A stretch of DNA of 64,000 nucleotides from Lachnospiraceae bacterium (GTDB taxonomy: Bacteria > Bacillota > Clostridia > Lachnospirales > Lachnospiraceae): the NCBI GenBank assembly GCA_015258095.1, contig JABZIV010000005.1, forward strand, positions 8,393 to 72,392, in the 5' to 3' direction. The stretch's first letter is position 1. Every line of letters starts with the position of its first letter. Below the pieces are notes generated by a model. That model saw nothing but the letters and a program-made list of their open reading frames with translations, was not told the origin of the DNA and did not search any database. Shown here in pieces: positions 23,341 to 32,965 of this stretch. Both the position numbers and the translations under genes were made by a program.

Positions 23341-24306
23341 TTACCTAAGAATCATCCCGCTAAGATATACCAGAATCGGTACGGAAATGATGGTACAGAG
23401 GGTCGTAAAAATGTTGATACAGCTCGCATACTCCTCTTCTTTCCCATAGAGGATGGCAAACTGGGAAACATTCGCGGCTGCCGGAGCCATGGCACTTAAA
23501 AAGGTCACGAGGAAAAGGACGGGATTATCCAGAAAACCTTCTATCCTGCTGAGCACAGAAATCAGCAAAAGGTAGATAAAAGGGAAGAAAAGCAGACGGA
23601 AAGCCGTAACCATATAAATTCTTCGATAAGATAAAATCTTTTTGAAAGACATACTGCCCAAAATGATACCGGTAATCAACATACTGATAGGCCCAATCAT
23701 TTTCCCTAAATCCGAGATGGCAAGGGAGATCGGTGCCGGGAGCGAAATCTTCGTGAAGAACAAAAAGACACCAAAAAGAATGGCAAGAATGTTGGGGTTA
23801 AACAGGATTTTAAGAAAGGCGTTCTCTTTCGATTTCTCCTCTTTAGTTTGCTCCGCCTTTCCCTGAAACAAATGAATACCGTGCGTCCAGACTAAGAGGT
23901 TATACACGGTGATGTACGCCGATACATAAAGCAGATACTCCTCTCCCAGGACACTGGCAACGATGGGAAGAACAAAATTTCCGCAATTCGTGTATTCCAA
24001 GGACATTTCCTCTACAGGGCTGAGATGCAGCGGCTTTCGAAGTAAAGTGCCAAGAAAGAGAAAAAGGAAGTTTGCCAAAATGGCATAAAAGAAGCAGAGT
24101 AGAAGACTTTGCCCCGCCTTTCCGTCTACCTTCATGGAAAAGGAACTCACAATAACACAGGGAGACAGGAGAAAAACCGAAATCTTCGATAAAGCAACGC
24201 TGTCTTCCTTTTTTAACAATTTCGTTTTCACCAGTACTACTCCTGCTCCTACCAGAACAAGCAGGGAGAGTATTTTGGAAACTAAGGGAAAAACCAAATT
24301 CGTCAT
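23341..24306 (-). CDS. AEC-family transporter (auxin-efflux-carrier type permease)
   Basis: 321 aa, about ten membrane helices in two five-helix halves separated by a charged loop ('GKAEQTKEEKSKENAF', ~150-165). 'YTNCGNFVLPIVASVLGEE' and 'APAAANVSQFAILYGKEEE' are the paired unwound-helix segments typical of the family. AEC proteins in bacteria export or exchange organic acids (malate, malonate, lactate); the substrate here is unknown. Good ribosome binding site (GAGGAAGG). The stop codon lies six bases from the mosaic pseudogene on the opposite strand. Confidence 0.9.
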   Translation of the reverse strand: MTNLVFPLVSKILSLLVLVGAGVVLVKTKLLKKEDSVALSKISVFLLSPCVIVSSFSMKVDGKAGQSLLLCFFYAILANFLFLFLGTLLRKPLHLSPVEEMSLEYTNCGNFVLPIVASVLGEEYLLYVSAYITVYNLLVWTHGIHLFQGKAEQTKEEKSKENAFLKILFNPNILAILFGVFLFFTKISLPAPISLAISDLGKMIGPISMLITGIILGSMSFKKILSYRRIYMVTAFRLLFFPFIYLLLISVLSRIEGFLDNPVLFLVTFLSAMAPAAANVSQFAILYGKEEEYASCINIFTTLCTIISVPILVYLSGMILR

Positions 24307-24402
24307 CTTTCCTTCCTCAATTCTTCTATAAGCATAATTCGTTTCTCCGCTCTACGCCTTCCTTCACACAGCGCTTTTGTACCGGAACAGCTTAACACAA
24401 AA

Positions 24403-24441
24403 AAGAGCCGTGAGAAAGTCACTTTCCCTCTCACGACTCTT
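24403..24441. terminator. Bidirectional terminator after the GH3 gene
   Basis: AAGAGCCGTGAGA (24403-24415) pairs with TCTCACGACTCTT (24429-24441), one mismatch, with A-run on the left and T-rich on the right. On the minus strand it ends the beta-glucosidase transcript (hairpin followed by TTTTTTGTG). Confidence 0.8.
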
Positions 24442-24518
24442 TCTACTCTTAGCTGACACTACATGGAAAAACTACAGCATTCGGCTCTATCTCGTTTCTT
24501 TCGCTCCGGCTGTACGCT

Positions 24519-27500
24519 CTACGCATTCCCTTCTTCTACTTTCTCCTCATCCTTCTTTTTTAAACCGCGAAGCAGAAGGAACTGTGCACCAAGGAACAGA
24601 ACGGCGAAAATTGCATCCGCTGCCAGGAAGATCTTCGTCATATTCGTCATCTTTCCGGTCGGATCGCCCTTTTCATAAACACCGCTGTTCACTACAGTAT
24701 AGAGGATATTCTTGCAAGCCTTCCGCATTGCCAGCACTAAGGTTGCACTCTGATCCGTAAACTTATTGGACTCTGCCATCGCAAAGCCTAACATCAGGTC
24801 ATTTCCGTTTCGAACAGAATTGTCCGAAATCATATAGCCATAGGAGCCGTCATAATCGGTTACAACCACACCCTGGAAGCCCCATTCCTTACGAAGTACA
24901 TCATTTAAAAGGTTACTATTGGCTGTAGCCGGAATTGTTCCGATGAAATTGAAGGAAGACATCATCCCTTGCAGCTTTCCCTGATACTTCTTTAAGCCGA
25001 TTTCAAAGCCCTTCAGATAATTCTCCCGAATCGTTTGCTCGGTAGCATAGGTTAAGAGGAAGGCGCAACGGTTCGTTTCCTGGTCGTTCAAAGCAAAGTG
25101 CTTGAAGTATGGATAAACATTGTGCTTCACGACGCCGTTCATTTCCGCTGCGGCAAGATTTCCGGAAAGAACCCCGTCCTCCGAGAAATACTCAAAGTTT
25201 CTTCCTGCAAAGGCACTTCTATGCGTATTTGCGGCAGGTCCGTACCATCCGAAGTAGCCTGCTGCCTTAAACTCCGCTCCGATAGCATCTCCTATTTCTT
25301 CCAGAAGATCTCTGTTATAGCTCTGCGCCATCAAAATCTCTCCCGGGAAAGACGTACCGTAGACCTGGGTGATAAAGTTATTCATTCCCGCAGGACCGTC
25401 ACAGTCTACAGTAGCCGGCTTCTTAATGGACTTGATTGCGGAGGTTTGCCAACCGCCCACATTAATCAGCGTACTCATGTCCTCAAAACTCATCTCATCC
25501 AGAAGCTTATCCCACTTTTCATCATCATAAGACGCTCCCCGTAAGTCATAGAGCTTCAAGCCGTTCTTTGCACCCATGGTAGGCATCTTATCTTCCGCTT
25601 TATCGTATTTCTTCGGATCATAGTACGGGAAGGAAACCTCTTTAACAGCTTCCTTGGTCGCATCATCCATGACATAGGCTTCCTCCGGAATCACACCGCA
25701 AGCCTTGTCATAATTTGCAAAATGATCCTTTCGGGAAAGTACTGTGAACTTTCCTCTCGCATACTCTTCAAAATGATTTACAGCAGCTACCTTATCTGAT
25801 TCTCTCTTGTTCTTCGAGTAGTCAATATCCTCGTTCACCGTGAAAGTCTTGGAGGCAATCTCCTCATGGGAGTTCTTCCGAATAGAAATCTTGTACTCTC
25901 CTTTTTCCAGAATGTATCCGCCACCCTGAATTTTTACGCCTTCCGAATCATAGGAGGCAAGGTCTTCCTTCTTAATCGTAAAAGAAATCTTATCCGTTTC
26001 GCCCGGCTTAAGACTCTTCGTCTTTGCAAAGTCAACGAGATTCACGGCGGATTTCTCAATTCCTCCATTTTCATAAGGAGGTGTAGAGTAAACCTCAACG
26101 ACATCTTTTCCTTCGACGGAACCTGTATTTTTTACTTCTACGTCAAAGCTTACACTATCCCCTTCATCTTTAAAGTTCTCCATACTCTGCGTAAAGGTCG
26201 TATAAGAAAGTCCGTATCCGAAAGGATATTCCACGGTATCCTCGTAGTTCAGGAATCCCTCTTCCGCCGCAGTTTCATAGAACTTGTATCCTGTGTAAAT
26301 GCCCTCCGCATAATTCACAAAAGAAATATTTCCTTCTGCGGAGTTATCGGACTTCACAATCGCTTCCTTTAAATCATTCACATTGGAATAAGCATGATTT
26401 CCAATATTGTTGATATAAGGTGTCTTCTTTAAATCCTTCACAAAGGTATCCACGGTACGTCCGGACGGGTTAACCTCTCCCTTCATGATTTCTCCGATTG
26501 CTTCAAATCCGCTGACGCCTGCACCCGGAGCCCAAATCATCGATTTGATCTGCTTATAGTCCTTCACAAAGGAAAGCTCCATAGGATTGTTGGCATTCAC
26601 AATCAGAACCACCTTATCGAAGTTGTCACAAACCGTCTTAATCATGTCCTTTTCCGGCTTGGAAAGTTCCAAATAGGACTGTCCCTCATCGAAATCCGGC
26701 TCTTTTCCGTTGTTCTTATACTGTGCACCAAAATAGCCGTATTTATCCGGATTCGCAGAAACTTCTTTTGCAATGTTGTATTTTCCGTCAATAATGGCAC
26801 GCATATCCGTAGGAAGATCCGCTCCCTCTCCTCCGGAACGCCCCAATACGATTACGGCAGTATCGGAGAAATCCTTCGCTTTCTTCATCACATCCGCTGT
26901 ATAGTACTCTGCTGTTGGTTCAGGAAGACTCCAGTCCTGCTCTTTCATATTAAGACCCTTGCTGACTCTTCCATCCTGGTATTTCTTATACATATTGATC
27001 AGATCATCATTTAGCGCATAGCCTGCGTCTTTTAAGGAATCCAGAATTCCTTCATTCTTACTGGTATCGGAAGATCCGGAGCCTGTACCGCCATAGATGG
27101 GTGCAGTAGATGCCCAGCCGAAGACATTTAACTTCTTCTCGTCCTTTAACGGAAGAAGGGAATCCTCATTTCTAAGAAGCACAAATCCCTCTTCTCCGAT
27201 TTTCTTTACCACCTCTTTACTGTGATTTCTGGTCTCTTCCGGAATCGTTACTTTCGAAGCATTCAGGAAACCGGAAACATTACTGTACATCGGGCCGTAA
27301 GCAATTAAGTTTACAACCACTACCACTGCCAAGAGAAAGCTCAGCACCGCTTCAAGGCGAACAAAGCGTCTCCATTTTTTCTTGATAAAATGCGCTACGA
27401 CTAAAATCACAAGAAGTGCAAGAAGTGCAATCAAAATAAAGCAGACATAACCCTGCAACATGGTAAGATAAGACTTCAGGTCCGCTTCACTTACCCCGAG

Positions 27501-27545
27501 TCCCAAGAAAAACGGTCCGACCATTTTCAATAAAAAATCAACCAT
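24519..27545 (-). CDS. Membrane-anchored GH3 beta-glucosidase with permuted domain order
   Basis: 1008 aa. Two N-terminal membrane helices ('YVCFILIALLALLVILVVAHF', ~33-53, and 'LEAVLSFLLAVVVVVNLI'), then the GH3 C-terminal alpha/beta domain first ('EEGFVLLRNEDSLLPL', ~115), a fibronectin III-like domain (~450-590), and only then the GH3 TIM barrel (~680-950) with 'VDCDGPAGMNNF', 'GRNFEYFSEDGVLSG', 'KHFALNDQETNR' and the nucleophile Asp near 897 in 'VVTDYDGSYG'. A third helix closes the protein ('IFLAADAIFAVLFLGAQFLLL'). Reversed order GH3 enzymes are known from rumen Ruminococcus/Butyrivibrio-type organisms. The active part is expected outside the cell. Forms a cluster with the GtrA-like gene and the second GH3. 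Confidence 0.92.
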   Translation of the reverse strand: MVDFLLKMVGPFFLGLGVSEADLKSYLTMLQGYVCFILIALLALLVILVVAHFIKKKWRRFVRLEAVLSFLLAVVVVVNLIAYGPMYSNVSGFLNASKVTIPEETRNHSKEVVKKIGEEGFVLLRNEDSLLPLKDEKKLNVFGWASTAPIYGGTGSGSSDTSKNEGILDSLKDAGYALNDDLINMYKKYQDGRVSKGLNMKEQDWSLPEPTAEYYTADVMKKAKDFSDTAVIVLGRSGGEGADLPTDMRAIIDGKYNIAKEVSANPDKYGYFGAQYKNNGKEPDFDEGQSYLELSKPEKDMIKTVCDNFDKVVLIVNANNPMELSFVKDYKQIKSMIWAPGAGVSGFEAIGEIMKGEVNPSGRTVDTFVKDLKKTPYINNIGNHAYSNVNDLKEAIVKSDNSAEGNISFVNYAEGIYTGYKFYETAAEEGFLNYEDTVEYPFGYGLSYTTFTQSMENFKDEGDSVSFDVEVKNTGSVEGKDVVEVYSTPPYENGGIEKSAVNLVDFAKTKSLKPGETDKISFTIKKEDLASYDSEGVKIQGGGYILEKGEYKISIRKNSHEEIASKTFTVNEDIDYSKNKRESDKVAAVNHFEEYARGKFTVLSRKDHFANYDKACGVIPEEAYVMDDATKEAVKEVSFPYYDPKKYDKAEDKMPTMGAKNGLKLYDLRGASYDDEKWDKLLDEMSFEDMSTLINVGGWQTSAIKSIKKPATVDCDGPAGMNNFITQVYGTSFPGEILMAQSYNRDLLEEIGDAIGAEFKAAGYFGWYGPAANTHRSAFAGRNFEYFSEDGVLSGNLAAAEMNGVVKHNVYPYFKHFALNDQETNRCAFLLTYATEQTIRENYLKGFEIGLKKYQGKLQGMMSSFNFIGTIPATANSNLLNDVLRKEWGFQGVVVTDYDGSYGYMISDNSVRNGNDLMLGFAMAESNKFTDQSATLVLAMRKACKNILYTVVNSGVYEKGDPTGKMTNMTKIFLAADAIFAVLFLGAQFLLLRGLKKKDEEKVEEGNA

Positions 27546-27664
27546 CTTTTACCCCTTCTTTATATGACTCATGCGTGAATTCGCATAAGTGTCTCTACTT
27601 CCCGTTGCTCTTCTCTTCCTTCTCCAAAGGAGAATCACGAACGAAGAAGCTTCGATTCCGTATT

Positions 27665-28168
27665 CTACTGCTCGCCTTTCGGCATGATCCAGAACTTCAT
27701 GGCAGGATAGCTAAGCACAACCTGCACTACGATATTGACTACATTTGCCAGTGTAGGAGCAAGCCCCACCGGAATCCCCAGCTTAATAAAAAACTGCTGA
27801 CTGTATCCCGGTAAAGCGGCAGAAACCAGTACCAGTACAACGGCTAGTAGGATATACTTCGGTACCGCCTGTTGAAATTGCGCATTGGACTTAAACACCA
27901 GATTCTTCTGTACAAAGAAGTTCACGGTTTGGGCGAGTGCCGTCGCCACCAGAAAGCTCAAAAAGCCGCAAAGCATCAAACTGTCTTCTTTCGTATAATC
28001 AAAGACCAGAAAGTGAAACGGCACTGTTTTATAAGAAGTAAAAAGCATACCCGTACAGATCCACATCACAACAAAGTTCGTCACCGTCGCACAGTTGGAA
28101 AGAAGATTAAAAAGGATAAACTCCCAAAGGTTCGGGTGCGCGTCTATCCATTTTTTTATTGCTTCCAT
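27665..28168 (-). CDS. GtrA-like four-helix membrane protein
   Basis: 167 aa with four predicted membrane helices. 'FILFNLLSNCATVTNFVVMW', 'FLVATALAQTVNFFVQKNLVF' and the C-terminal 'VVLSYPAMKFWIM' match the GtrA/DPMS-associated fold (Asn-rich helix ends, 'NF..qk..vF' motif). GtrA-type proteins are thought to help translocate polyprenyl-linked sugars. Its start overlaps the end of the upstream GH3 gene by 13 bp, so it is translated coupled with a glycosidase, suggesting a link to glycan modification or import; this link is inference. Confidence 0.85.
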   Translation of the reverse strand: MEAIKKWIDAHPNLWEFILFNLLSNCATVTNFVVMWICTGMLFTSYKTVPFHFLVFDYTKEDSLMLCGFLSFLVATALAQTVNFFVQKNLVFKSNAQFQQAVPKYILLAVVLVLVSAALPGYSQQFFIKLGIPVGLAPTLANVVNIVVQVVLSYPAMKFWIMPKGEQ

Positions 28169-30597
28169 TCTCTTCCCTCCTTCAAAGCCGCTTCATAGCG
28201 CTTATTTTGTTTTCGGTTTTTAAAATACCCTCCGACGATGCCTTCAAAGCCTTTAAAGAAATGTCCGTTTACAAGCGTTACCATAGACTTTGCCATTTCC
28301 ATACTCACTGCTCCCTCACTCATTTTGGCGATAGCCCGGAAAGGCATATTGTAGAGGAAAAGGATATTCAAATCCGGCTTTGCCTCATGATCCGCTTTTC
28401 TCTTCTTTCCGTCCAAAATCTTAAAGAGAAGTCTCGCCACCGGGCTTTTCGCATAATAGAGCTGGCACAAAGCATCATTTAACTCGAGTTCACCATGCCA
28501 GTGCCCGTCAGGAATCGGGTGCCCCAAAAGTTTTTCGAATTCCGCATCCGGAACATCCTTTACTTTTCCGCTAAAGTAAGAGTCCAGTCCTCCCTCCTGA
28601 TAGGGAAGCTTTTCCGTACTGCCTTCCTTTTCTAAGGTTCCTTCCAGACGGATATCCGTGAGAGACGCCCCGATAAGAATACGGTACTGTCCTCTCTCCA
28701 CTTCAAACTGCTTTGTTAAATCATTCCAGTAGCGGAAACTCTTATCATCAAAGGGAATCTCCACCTGCTTCTTTTCTCCTGCTTTCAGGAAGACTTTTTT
28801 AAAGCCTTTCAGTTCTTTCTTCGGACGGAAAATTTCGGACTCGGGCAGTCCGATATAAAGCTCTGCAATTTCCGCACCATCCCGTTCTCCTGTATTTTCA
28901 ATAGAAAAACGAACTCCCTTTTCTGTAACTTCGAGATCACTATAGGAAAAACTTGTGTAGGAAAGACCGTATCCGAAGGGATACTTCACCGGAACCTCCG
29001 CTTTATCGAAATAGCGATACCCTACAAAAATCCCTTCTCTATACTCTGCCGTTCTTTCCTTCGCCGGATAATACCGCACTTCGGAACCGTCCTCTCCGGA
29101 AATAGGATAGGTCTCCGCAAGCTTACCGGAGGGATTCTCTCTTCCCGTAAGAAGGTCCAATACGGCACCAGCCCCGGCCTGGCCTCCCAGATAGCTGTGT
29201 AAAAGCGCCTTCAAATGCACTTCATGTCCCATCGTGACAGAGGAACCCGCACTTAAAATCCCCACAATATTCGGATTCACTTCATGAATGCGTTTCAAGA
29301 GAGACAACTGATTCTCATGAATCTCCATGTGCTGTCTGTCCAGTCCCTCCGACTCGCTCATTTCATCCAAGCCGAAGAAGAACAAGACCTTATCCGCTTT
29401 CTTGGAAAGAGCCAACGCTTCTTCCGCTAAAGCTTCCTCTTCACCGCCCTGCCTCAGATATCCTCTTGCCATGCCGACAACTTCCAACTCGGGATACTCT
29501 TTCACCATGTCGGAAACCGTTTCCAGCTTCGTGGTATTGACCACGGAAGAACCGGCTCCCTGGTATCTCGGTTCGAAGGCAAAATCGCCAATAATCGCAA
29601 TCTTTTCTCCCTTGCCTAAAGGTAGTGCACTCTCTTCATTCTTCAAAAGTACTGCACTTTCCACTGCCGCTTTTCTCGCCAAGGCATGGTGGGCGTCTAT
29701 TGCAAATTCTTCTTTCTTTCCTTTTGCCGCAGCATTCGTTTCCAGAATGGCAGTCAGCAATTCATCCACTCGCTCATCAATCTCTTCCTCGGTGATTTCT
29801 CCCTTATTAAGCCCCTCTATCAGGATTCTGGCAGAATCCAAGCCGGGGTTCGGCATCTCCAGATTCGAACCCGCTTTTACCCCCTTCGTATGATCGTTGG
29901 AAGCGCCCCAGTCCGTAATGACGATACCTTGAAATCCCCAATCCTCTCTTAAAATATCCTTTAAGAGATGCTCGTTTTCATTCGCATAAATCCCGTTCAC
30001 CTCATTATAACTGGTCATGATGGCTTTCGCTTTTCCTTCTTTCACGGCAATTTCAAAGCCGGTGAGATAAATCTCCCGAAGAGTCCTTTCATCCAGAACC
30101 GAACTCATGGCCATTCTTCTCGTCTCCTGGCTGTTCACCGCGAAGTGCTTGATGCAGGAATACACCCCTTCGCTTTGAATGCCTCGCACGTAGGACGCCG
30201 CCATCTTTCCCGCAAGGTACGGATCCTCCGAAAAATACTCAAAATTTCTACCGCACAGGGGACTTCTCTTGATATTTAAGCCGGGGCCGAGAAGAACATT
30301 GACGCCTTGTGTTTTCGCCTCTTCCCCTAAGGCTCTTCCTACTTCTTCTCCCAGACTCTCATCGAAACTGTTGGCAATCGAAGCCGCTGTCGGAAAACAG
30401 GTAGCCGGAAGAGACGCATTAATTCCCAAATGATCTCCCGCCCCTGCCTGTCTGCGGACACCATGGGGTCCGTCCGAGCAAGTCATTTCCGGAATATGGA
30501 GCCGGGGAACGCCTCTAGTACTCCATGCATTCTTTCCGCTCAAGATGGCAGCTTTCTCTGCCAGGGTCATCTTCTGAATCAGATCGGCATTCTTCAT
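28156..30597 (-). CDS. GH3 beta-glucosidase/beta-xylosidase, cytoplasmic
   Basis: 813 aa from the ATG at 30597 (GGAGG five bases upstream; the longer TTG reading is the ribosome site itself). Normal GH3 order: TIM barrel (~1-290) with 'CSDGPHGVR', 'GRNFEYFSEDPYL', 'KHFAVNSQETRRM' and nucleophile Asp229 in 'VITDWGAS'; alpha/beta sandwich (~310-520) with 'AVLLKNEESALPL'; fibronectin III-like domain (~590-660); and a C-terminal helical tail (~700-813). No signal peptide, so it probably hydrolyses imported oligosaccharides. The GGAGG site is strong. Confidence 0.92.
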   Translation of the reverse strand: MKNADLIQKMTLAEKAAILSGKNAWSTRGVPRLHIPEMTCSDGPHGVRRQAGAGDHLGINASLPATCFPTAASIANSFDESLGEEVGRALGEEAKTQGVNVLLGPGLNIKRSPLCGRNFEYFSEDPYLAGKMAASYVRGIQSEGVYSCIKHFAVNSQETRRMAMSSVLDERTLREIYLTGFEIAVKEGKAKAIMTSYNEVNGIYANENEHLLKDILREDWGFQGIVITDWGASNDHTKGVKAGSNLEMPNPGLDSARILIEGLNKGEITEEEIDERVDELLTAILETNAAAKGKKEEFAIDAHHALARKAAVESAVLLKNEESALPLGKGEKIAIIGDFAFEPRYQGAGSSVVNTTKLETVSDMVKEYPELEVVGMARGYLRQGGEEEALAEEALALSKKADKVLFFFGLDEMSESEGLDRQHMEIHENQLSLLKRIHEVNPNIVGILSAGSSVTMGHEVHLKALLHSYLGGQAGAGAVLDLLTGRENPSGKLAETYPISGEDGSEVRYYPAKERTAEYREGIFVGYRYFDKAEVPVKYPFGYGLSYTSFSYSDLEVTEKGVRFSIENTGERDGAEIAELYIGLPESEIFRPKKELKGFKKVFLKAGEKKQVEIPFDDKSFRYWNDLTKQFEVERGQYRILIGASLTDIRLEGTLEKEGSTEKLPYQEGGLDSYFSGKVKDVPDAEFEKLLGHPIPDGHWHGELELNDALCQLYYAKSPVARLLFKILDGKKRKADHEAKPDLNILFLYNMPFRAIAKMSEGAVSMEMAKSMVTLVNGHFFKGFEGIVGGYFKNRKQNKRYEAALKEGREWKQ

Positions 30598-30774
30598 TTT
30601 CCCCTCCAAGCCATAAGAATCCGTGCATATCTATAAAAAATAAATATTATAAATCCATTTTATTTGTCTTTAAATTATGCGTATTTGCCTTCTTCCTGTC
30701 AAATACTTTCTCTTGTTTTTCTGCTAAAAACTTTCCCTTATTCTACTCTTTTTCTCGCGCATACAACTCGCTTA

Positions 30775-30783
30775 TGCTATACT
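30775..30783 (+). promoter_or_regulatory. Extended -10 promoter of the LRR gene
   Basis: TGCTATACT: extended TGC plus TATACT (30778-30783). No good -35. Same form as the promoter near 2680. Confidence 0.45.
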
Positions 30784-30931
30784 TAAAAAGTTCGAAAAGT
30801 ATCCGCTTTTTCCTATTTTAAAAAGAAAGAATAGGATGGTCGACAGATTCTTCTCCTCTTTCCGTATAGAAGAGGGATTTGACGACGGACAGATTCTTTT
30901 CAGAAGTATTTTTGACAAGGGGAGCAAGAAG

Positions 30932-32959
30932 ATGAATCTTACAAAAATGGAATGCCCGAACTGCCACGGAACACTCACGATTCCGGATGGAATGAAGGAA
31001 GGCTTCGTTACCTGCGCCTATTGCAAGACGAAGGTCTATATCGAGCCGAATAAACCGAATATTACACAAAACATCCATATCGATAATGTCAATATGGGAC
31101 AAAGAAGCGCTCCGGTACGGCAGGATCTCGGTGTAATACAGACGTTAGCCGTCATTGGCGGAATTGTTTTTATTTTCTTGATGCTCATTCTCAGTAACAT
31201 TGCACGTACCTCTCACTCGTCTCATACAAACGCCTCTCGAACGACGGCAAAGTTCCGTACCGTGCCGGAGGACGAAACTGTGAAGAGTTTCGTAGAAAAG
31301 GCTTTCGGAAAGCAACTAAAGGATATCACAACGGAGGATTATCACTCCATTGCAGCCTTGTCCATCCAAATAGTGAATCGTTCCGATGCCGATAAAAGCG
31401 AGCAGTGGCAGTTTAACTATGCAAAGTCTGTGAATGAGGACGGCACGGCAAAGGATCCGGAAACGATCTATCTTCCTGCCACGGATAGCCTTGACGAAGC
31501 GGATATGCAGGTTTTTACGGGGCTCACCACGCTCTCCCTTGGATATCAGGTGCATTTCAACTATGATGCCGACTCCGATGCGAAGACACTGAAGAATCTG
31601 ACCAATCTCCGCTATTTTTCCGGACAAAATGAGGATTTTCAAACTGTCTCGAAACTTTTCGCGAGTCCCGATCAGATTCTCGGTCTCTATAACATTCTTC
31701 TGGACGATGATACTACCGGTGATTCCTACTCCGACGAAGAAAAGAAGGAAGATCCGGACGCTCCCTTTAAGGCATTTTCTTCTCTGGAAGAGCTTAGCAT
31801 TCATATCGATGATGACTATACGAAGGGGCTTCTGTTCCTTCGAAACTTTCCGAAGCTCAAGACGCTTGCTCTGGGGCTCTATGGAGACAAGCCCACGGAC
31901 CTTTCCCCTCTTTCTTCTTTAAGTAGCCTGAGTAAGCTGGATCTACTGGGAACGAATGATTCTACCGTGGAAAATCTCGGGGTACTTTCCGGTATGCCGC
32001 AGCTGGAGCAGCTTTCCTTACGGAATTTAAAGGATGTGAAAGACTTAAACTTTGTACAGAACATGCCGAAATTAAAGTCCCTGAACCTGGAAGACCTTTC
32101 GATTTTGAATCTGGACGGTTTATCGGGGCATCTTTCCTTAAATAGCCTCTCCATTGACTGCTCTTCTCTGGAAAATGTCAATGCGCTCAGCACCCTCAGT
32201 TCTTTACAGACACTTTCCCTCGGCTATCACACGTATGGTGTTCCCGACTTACACGGTTTATCTGCGCTGGAAAATGTGAAGTGTTATTCCCAGGATCGAG
32301 ATTCCATTTCCCACATGCCTTCTATAAAGAATCTCACCATCGATAACTACGGTAGTGAGTACAGTGCCGCTTTTTTACAGGGGATGAATGCTTTAACGAA
32401 CCTTACCATCATAGGAAACGGCATTACCGATGAGGTTGAGCCGGACCTCGGACCTGTCCTTCGGGCGCTTCCCTCTCTTTCACGGCTGGAATTTCAGGAT
32501 TCCCCCTTCAGCCGCTATAAGGATTATACAGAGACGTTTACGAATACCGGGGTCAAAGAACTCCTTTTCACCCCGAACAAAAACCAAGTAGCAAGTAGTG
32601 ATCCTATCCTTCCCGTTTCCCTAAGCCGCATGGGGGATGACAACACGGTGGAGTCCCTGACTCTCACACAGGCTATTCTTCGGAATATAGATAACGAGTC
32701 GGAAGATTTTTCCGCTAATATTAAGCCTTTCCTTTCTCATTACAAGGCGTTAAAGAGTCTCAATATCAGTAACAATAAACTGCAAAGCCTGGATTGCCTT
32801 AATGGTCTAAGCACCCTGGAGGAAGTGGATTTCTCGAATAACTATATCACCGACATCTCCGTTCTTCGGAATCTTCCGAATCTAAAGAGAGTGAAAATGA
32901 GCGGAAACGCCATCGTGAATGCGGAGCTTCTGCCTGATGGCGTGGAAGTGGTAGGATAG
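30932..32959 (+). CDS. Membrane protein with zinc ribbon and leucine-rich repeats
   Basis: 675 aa from the ATG at 30932, which has GGGGAGCAAGAAG upstream; a 32-codon extension exists without such a site. N-terminal zinc ribbon ('ECPNC' and 'TCAYCKTK', four Cys), a single membrane helix ('TLAVIGGIVFIFLMLILSNI', ~72-91) and an extracellular region dominated by 22-residue leucine-rich repeats (~130-300, ~330-490 and a terminal set 'LKSLNISNNKLQSLDCLNGL', 'LEEVDFSNNYITDISVLRNL' near 610-665). Internalin-like LRRs mediate protein binding. Function unknown. The zinc ribbon should be cytoplasmic, so it may sense or bind something inside while the LRRs face out. Its terminator lies within dinB on the other strand. 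Confidence 0.85.
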   Translation: MNLTKMECPNCHGTLTIPDGMKEGFVTCAYCKTKVYIEPNKPNITQNIHIDNVNMGQRSAPVRQDLGVIQTLAVIGGIVFIFLMLILSNIARTSHSSHTNASRTTAKFRTVPEDETVKSFVEKAFGKQLKDITTEDYHSIAALSIQIVNRSDADKSEQWQFNYAKSVNEDGTAKDPETIYLPATDSLDEADMQVFTGLTTLSLGYQVHFNYDADSDAKTLKNLTNLRYFSGQNEDFQTVSKLFASPDQILGLYNILLDDDTTGDSYSDEEKKEDPDAPFKAFSSLEELSIHIDDDYTKGLLFLRNFPKLKTLALGLYGDKPTDLSPLSSLSSLSKLDLLGTNDSTVENLGVLSGMPQLEQLSLRNLKDVKDLNFVQNMPKLKSLNLEDLSILNLDGLSGHLSLNSLSIDCSSLENVNALSTLSSLQTLSLGYHTYGVPDLHGLSALENVKCYSQDRDSISHMPSIKNLTIDNYGSEYSAAFLQGMNALTNLTIIGNGITDEVEPDLGPVLRALPSLSRLEFQDSPFSRYKDYTETFTNTGVKELLFTPNKNQVASSDPILPVSLSRMGDDNTVESLTLTQAILRNIDNESEDFSANIKPFLSHYKALKSLNISNNKLQSLDCLNGLSTLEEVDFSNNYITDISVLRNLPNLKRVKMSGNAIVNAELLPDGVEVVG

Positions 32960-32965
32960 CCTGCG

